Shown here: one piece after another, positions 33,849 through 37,851 of the stretch
Numbering within the stretch: position 1 is the stretch's first letter
Layout of the letters: each line of letters opens with the position of its first letter
Origin: Ignavibacteriaceae bacterium
GTDB taxonomy: Bacteria; Bacteroidota; Ignavibacteria; Ignavibacteriales; Ignavibacteriaceae
Length of the DNA: 37,851 nt
Direction: 5' to 3'
Assembly (NCBI GenBank): GCA_023231105.1
Contig: JALNWB010000022.1
Span: forward strand, 1 to 37,851
Position numbers and translations under genes: made by a program
The notes under the pieces: model-generated
The model's input: only the letters and a program-made list of their open reading frames with translations
Told to the model about the DNA's origin: nothing
Database searches by the model: none

Positions 33849-34241
33849 AATTTTCCTTCTTATAAAATGAATAATGATTACACAAAAGATGCCAAGTGTT
33901 TTTTATATAAAAGGATGAAAATTCTTCATTTTTTCAATGGTAAATTTGTTAAAGCGTTCTCCATTTATTAGAATAATAAGCCGTGCTTATTAATTTAATA
34001 AGTGATGTCATGCATTATTAAGTTTTGATTCATTCCAACCCACTTTAAGCATGCATGTTTGATGTGTGTGATTCGGACAAAACACTAATCATCTCAACGC
34101 ATTCCGCAAATCCTTGGTGATGTTTCTTGTTTTTTACTTTATTAATTACAATATTCCCAACAGAAACAGATGAAATTTTTAAGATCGTTAGTTGTTATTG
34201 AGTGAACTTAACTATGCTTTCAAAAAAAAAAACTAAATGAT
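33849..34241. other. Divergent control region between symporter and hybrid kinase
   Basis: There is no gene. It holds the three-half-site repeat at 33974-34002 and a short dyad ATGAA-AATTC-TTCAT (33916-33930). Purine/pyrimidine words such as GCATGC occur around 34050. No ribosome site is seen before the ATG at 34242. Confidence 0.5.
33974..34002. promoter_or_regulatory. Three-half-site operator candidate
   Basis: TAATAAGC-CGT-GCTTATTA is a perfect palindrome, and its right arm also pairs with a further TAATAAG after ATT. The half-sites thus alternate in direction, with the outer two 22 bases apart, about two helical turns. It lies in the middle of the divergent region of symporter and kinase, so a regulator bound here could control both. 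Confidence 0.5.
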
Positions 34242-37200
34242 ATGTTGTTCTCTCCCAACAATTTGTACTCACCATATCAAAAACGCTTAATTCTATACTG
34301 TAGATTATTTGGAAGGGGAAGAATTATTTTTTCTATCTTTGTCCTTCTCTTACTAATTGCGTTTAATAAAAATAGTTTTGCGCAAACCTCTGCTCCCATC
34401 TATCGCGTAGCAATTGATGTTGAAAACAAGCCGTATGAATTTATCAATACAAATGATAACGCGGATGGATTTATTCCGTCACTGCTTCGGATTATTGGTG
34501 AATCGGCAAAGGTGAAATTTGATTTCATCCCGATGAATTGGGCTGCCGCTTTAAACGCGCTTGACAGCGGCAGCATTGATCTTGTTAGTATGGTTTATAC
34601 CAAAGAACGAACGAAGTACTATGAGTTCTCCAAACCATTCAGTCAAATCTCTCAAGCGCTTTTCCGGTATTCGGATGCAAAAGATATCACCGATACGGTT
34701 TCACTGAAGGGGCATATTGTCGGCTTCGAAAGCAGCGATCTTTCTTTTCATAAAATGGCACACCGGACTGATTTTACCACAAGACTTTTCGATACCAAAA
34801 CTAATGGTTTGTTGCATCTCAACCTTGGGGATATCGACGCTTTTTTTACAACCCAATACGTCGGCTTACACTTTATCTCTGAATATAAATTTTCTAATGT
34901 TGAATTTGTTAAAGGAAATTTATTCACTCAAGATTTCGACTTTGCCGCACGAAAGGGAAATAAAAAGATTATCGCTCTCCTGGATAAACATCTAACTGAG
35001 TTCCGCGCTTCAGGGGAATTAAAAAAATTGAGCGATCAATGGCTGCCGGAAAATCACTATGATACAAACTGGTTTCAGAAAAATAAAGAGACGGTGTACA
35101 AAGTTTTGGGATTTATCGGAATTACTTTCCTTTTATTACTGCTCTGGCTCTACAGCCTCCGGAAACAAATTGCCGCAAAAACAAAAACACTCAAAATAAA
35201 CGAAACACTTTTTCGAAACTTATTTGAAACTTCCCCATCCGGGAAATTATTGATAAACGAACACGGAACTATTTTACATGCAAATAAAACATTCTGCAAT
35301 ACAGTTCAATATTCTTTTGAAGAGCTTATCGGAAATAACGTTCGCATCTTAGTTCCGCAGGAAAACAAATATAAAGTTGATGAGAATATCAAATTGCTGC
35401 TTTCAGGGCAATCATTAGATTATGAAATTACAAATCTTAAAAAAGATGGCTCTGCATGTATTTTTCATTTACAAGAAACTGCCATAAGCTTACCTGACGG
35501 AAAACTTGGAATCCTTTCTGTTGCTCAAGACATCACCGAACAAAAACGAGCCAAAGAGGCATTGCTTGAAAGCGAAACCACCTTTAGAAAATTATTTGAA
35601 GAATCTGCCGACCCGATTTTATTGCTTGATGACACCGGCTTTTTTGCATGCAACCAGGCAACGGTTTCACTGCTCGGTTTTTCCTCTAAGGAAGAATTTC
35701 TGAAAAAACAACCGTGGGAACTTTCACCGGAACGACAACCTGACGGTATGCTTTCAAGTGAAAAAGCCGAATTGATGATTGCTAAAGCGATACAACAAGG
35801 GTTCAATCATTTTGAATGGATTCACGTAAAAGCCGACGGTACGGAATTTCCGGTTGATATAATGTTAACCTCAATTACTATAAAAGGGAAACAATCCTTT
35901 TATACTATCTGGCGTGATATTACCGCCCGCAAACAAGCGGAATTTGCATTGACGGAAAGCGAAACAAAATATCGCGAGTTGGTAGAAAATTCTCCCGATG
36001 CAATCGCAATTTATGTTGAAGGAAAAATTGTTTTTGTAAATAATGAATGCTCTCGTTTGATGGCTGCAACAAGCGCGGAAGAATTGATTGGCAAACCGGT
36101 TATGCAATTTGTTCATCCGGACTATCGTCAGTTCGTGATAGAGCGAATGAAAAAAGCTGTGAGTGAAGGAACTGTTTTGCCTGCCGCAGAAGAAAAATTT
36201 ATCCGGCTTGATGGCTCTGAGGTTGATGTAGAGGTAAAAGCAATGTCAATTTCCTTTGAGCACAAACCGGCTGTTCAATTGATTGCACGCGACATCACAA
36301 TGCGCAAGCAAATGACAAGAGAAATAATAGCAGCAAAAGAAAAAGCCGAACGCGCAAACAGTGTAAAAGACGGATTCATTGCAAATATGTCGCACGAAAT
36401 CAGAACTCCGTTGAATGGCATTTTGGGAATGACCGGAATCATCAAAGAACTTTTTGCTCCTTACCTTAAACCGGAAGATGAACAACTTTTTATCGGCATT
36501 AATCACTCAAGCGAGCGCATTATTAGAACCGTTGATATGATTTTAAATTATTCGCGTCTGCAATCGGAAGACTATCCATTCAATCCTAAAGGATTTTATC
36601 TTTCTGATGTCTGCAAAAATCTTGTTACAGAATTTCACCTGACCGCAAAAGAGAAAGGGCTTGATCTTTCGTATGAAAATCTTGCCGGTGAAATTATGAT
36701 TTACGCCGATGAGTATTCGGTTACCCAATCAATTGCTAATTTATTTGACAACGCCATAAAATACACGAAAAAAGGATTTGTAAAAATATCTCTTTTCAAG
36801 AACGAAAATGGAACGCCCGTTGTAGAAGTAAAAGACAGTGGTATTGGCATGAATGAAGAATATTTAATTCATCTCTTTGAACCGTTCCGGCAGGAAGATA
36901 TGGGTTATGGTAGAGCTTATGAAGGAGTTGGGTTGGGACTTACCCTCGTGAAAAAGTTTTTACAATTAAATCACGCAGAGTTATCTGTACAAAGCAAAAA
37001 AGGAGAAGGGACAATATTCACCATTCTCTTCGGGGCAACCCGCTCGGAACAGAGACCATCCTCATATCCAAAAGTTCAAACTGCTGTTGTAAAAGAAAGA
37101 GAAGAACAGTCTTTGATGATGAAAAAAGACCATCGTATTCTTATTGTCGAAGACGATCCGGTTAACCAAATCACCATTAACCGATTCATTAAAGACCATT

Positions 37201-37496
37201 ATACCGGTATAACTGTTAACTCGGCAGACCATGCGTTTGAAAAATTGAAGACTGAGCAGTTTGTCGCTATCTTAATGGATATCTCGATCAGCGGTTCAAA
37301 AGATGGATTGGAATTTACCAAAGAGTTAAAGGCATCAAAAGAATATCAACACATTCCAATAATAGCAGTAACGGCACACGCATTTGATAGAGATCGGCAA
37401 AATGCAATGGCGGCAGGCTGTAATGAATATCTGTCAAAACCGTTTACAAAAGAATCATTACTGAAGATGTTAGCAAGGTTATTGAATGAAAAGTGA
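34242..37496 (+). CDS. Hybrid sensor histidine kinase with solute-binding sensor domain
   Basis: 1084 residues. A signal/membrane segment (about 28-42, ending SFAQ) leads to a periplasmic family 3 solute-binding domain (about 53-270: YRVAIDVENKPYEFI..DGFIPSLLRII, MNWAAALNALDSGSIDLV). A membrane helix (287-304), three PAS domains (about 320-435, 445-565, 575-690) and HisKA with His718 (MSHEIRTPLNGILGM) follow. The ATPase has N-box NLFDNAIKY (834-842), DSGIGM (866-871) and GVGLGL (895-900). A C-terminal receiver has acidic D971/D972, phosphorylated D1013 and K1066. All catalytic residues are intact. It probably senses a small molecule in the periplasm and passes phosphate on to an unseen partner; the receiver has no output domain. 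It is divergent from the sugar symporter, suggesting control of that locus. Confidence 0.92.
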   Translation: MLFSPNNLYSPYQKRLILYCRLFGRGRIIFSIFVLLLLIAFNKNSFAQTSAPIYRVAIDVENKPYEFINTNDNADGFIPSLLRIIGESAKVKFDFIPMNWAAALNALDSGSIDLVSMVYTKERTKYYEFSKPFSQISQALFRYSDAKDITDTVSLKGHIVGFESSDLSFHKMAHRTDFTTRLFDTKTNGLLHLNLGDIDAFFTTQYVGLHFISEYKFSNVEFVKGNLFTQDFDFAARKGNKKIIALLDKHLTEFRASGELKKLSDQWLPENHYDTNWFQKNKETVYKVLGFIGITFLLLLLWLYSLRKQIAAKTKTLKINETLFRNLFETSPSGKLLINEHGTILHANKTFCNTVQYSFEELIGNNVRILVPQENKYKVDENIKLLLSGQSLDYEITNLKKDGSACIFHLQETAISLPDGKLGILSVAQDITEQKRAKEALLESETTFRKLFEESADPILLLDDTGFFACNQATVSLLGFSSKEEFLKKQPWELSPERQPDGMLSSEKAELMIAKAIQQGFNHFEWIHVKADGTEFPVDIMLTSITIKGKQSFYTIWRDITARKQAEFALTESETKYRELVENSPDAIAIYVEGKIVFVNNECSRLMAATSAEELIGKPVMQFVHPDYRQFVIERMKKAVSEGTVLPAAEEKFIRLDGSEVDVEVKAMSISFEHKPAVQLIARDITMRKQMTREIIAAKEKAERANSVKDGFIANMSHEIRTPLNGILGMTGIIKELFAPYLKPEDEQLFIGINHSSERIIRTVDMILNYSRLQSEDYPFNPKGFYLSDVCKNLVTEFHLTAKEKGLDLSYENLAGEIMIYADEYSVTQSIANLFDNAIKYTKKGFVKISLFKNENGTPVVEVKDSGIGMNEEYLIHLFEPFRQEDMGYGRAYEGVGLGLTLVKKFLQLNHAELSVQSKKGEGTIFTILFGATRSEQRPSSYPKVQTAVVKEREEQSLMMKKDHRILIVEDDPVNQITINRFIKDHYTGITVNSADHAFEKLKTEQFVAILMDISISGSKDGLEFTKELKASKEYQHIPIIAVTAHAFDRDRQNAMAAGCNEYLSKPFTKESLLKMLARLLNEK

Positions 37497-37544
37497 ATTG
37501 GTACGATTTCTTTTGACCTCAGTCTGCGCATAAAGAGTTGCCAA
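37497..37544. other. Short spacer after the hybrid kinase
   Basis: Nothing recognised; no T-tract terminator for the kinase gene was found here. Confidence 0.4.
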
Positions 37545-37737
37545 TGCGATACAAAGATACTCCGGAACTTAGCGGACTTCTAAAAGTGTCTTCCATAATC
37601 CAATTAGAATGTGGGGATTTTTTTCGGTTCACCTAATTTTTTTTAAAAATATTTTCAACTAAGAAATTATAAACCTTAAAAGCTGATTTTTCATTATTCG
37701 GCAAATAGAATATTATGGTCGTCATTCCGTTAAACGG
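37545..37737 (-). pseudogene. Decayed fragment of a T9SS sorting domain resembling the GH16 tail
   Basis: On the minus strand the fragment reads PFNGMTTIIFYLPNNEKS, AFKVYNFLVENIF, a stop, then in a continuing series SNWIMEDTFRSPLSSGV. This matches the end of the GH16 protein (PFNGMTTIKFYLPDNEKI, AFQVYNLLGENIF, SWIAEDNFKSPLSSGV). The DNA also lines up with about 20660-20855. It lacks a start and the upstream domains, has an internal stop and a short deletion or frameshift in the middle, and its end is altered. It is thus a remnant of a lost paralogue or a partial duplication. Confidence 0.8.
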
Positions 37738-37792
37738 AAGTGAACAAATAAAATGTTTGATCGAAAGTGATTTCATCTTTTCTTCTATAAAA

Positions 37793-37816
37793 CAAGCCTC
37801 CCCAAAGGGAGGCTTG
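37793..37816 (-). terminator. Hairpin at the right edge, probable terminator of a gene beyond the window
   Basis: CAAGCCTCCC-N4-GGGAGGCTTG is a perfect 10-base stem. On the minus strand it is followed by TTTTATAG, so it would end a minus-strand gene lying further right. No gene is visible between it and the window end. Confidence 0.65.
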
Positions 37817-37851
37817 AGGTACTATACACAATACATAACAACAACAGAACA

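Noticed and set aside
1..37851. tRNA, rRNA, integrase, transposase or prophage genes
   Set aside because: None could be recognised in any frame or in the spacers.

Overview
The window looks like a piece of an Ignavibacteria-type genome (Bacteroidota/Chlorobiota group). Reasons: AT-rich coding DNA; many surface proteins ending in the sorting signature QNYPNPFNPST..KKMxLLK, i.e. type IX secretion (T9SS) C-terminal domains; TonB-dependent receptors with carboxypeptidase-like regulatory domains; a PorV-like barrel; and multihaem cytochromes carrying T9SS tails. No rRNA, tRNA, CRISPR array or transposase was seen. All identifications come from reading the sequence; no database search was possible.

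Layout. (1) 1-632: the start of a secreted multihaem cytochrome, cut by the window edge, with a second complete nonahaem copy at 16342-18771; both have the same sigma-54-like promoter. (2) 1059-3938: a solitary MmeI-like type IIL restriction-modification enzyme flanked by small palindromic repeats. (3) 4238-7439: a compact sulfur operon on the minus strand (Cys-rich MerR regulator, sulfide:quinone oxidoreductase, DUF1641 protein, DsrC/TusE-like carrier, DsrE2-like carrier), with a perfect dyad at the regulator promoter and a terminator at the end. (4) 7767-16023: a TonB receptor and a small hypothetical gene, then a sigma-54 two-component pair (histidine kinase plus NtrC-class regulator, plus strand) between two minus-strand units encoding small exported proteins with DxDGDGI calcium-binding motifs and Gly/Lys-rich tails; the second unit also encodes an outer-membrane barrel. 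Both units carry a sigma-54-type -24/-12 promoter and a shared upstream block of about 45 bp, so they are the likely targets of the pair. (5) 16342-20454: the nonahaem cytochrome and a divergent POT-like MFS transporter.

(6) 20608-33848: a probable beta-glucan locus on the minus strand: sodium/sugar symporter, CBM9-bearing T9SS protein, SusC-like TonB receptor, 1064-residue T9SS surface protein, PorV-like barrel and a circularly permuted GH16 beta-glucanase with a malectin-like domain. No SusD-type protein is visible. (7) 34242-37496: divergent from the symporter, a hybrid histidine kinase with a periplasmic solute-binding sensor domain, three PAS domains and a receiver; the intergenic region holds a three-half-site operator candidate. 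(8) 37545-37737: a decayed fragment of a T9SS sorting domain resembling the tail of the GH16 gene, then a hairpin at the window end.

The best candidate for something undescribed is the sigma-54 module in region 4: a ZraPSR-like arrangement in which the small target proteins are calcium-motif, Gly/Lys-rich exported proteins of unknown role. Other notable points are the DsrC-like protein without the second redox cysteine, the SusD-less permuted GH16 locus, and several palindromic or interrupted terminator structures.
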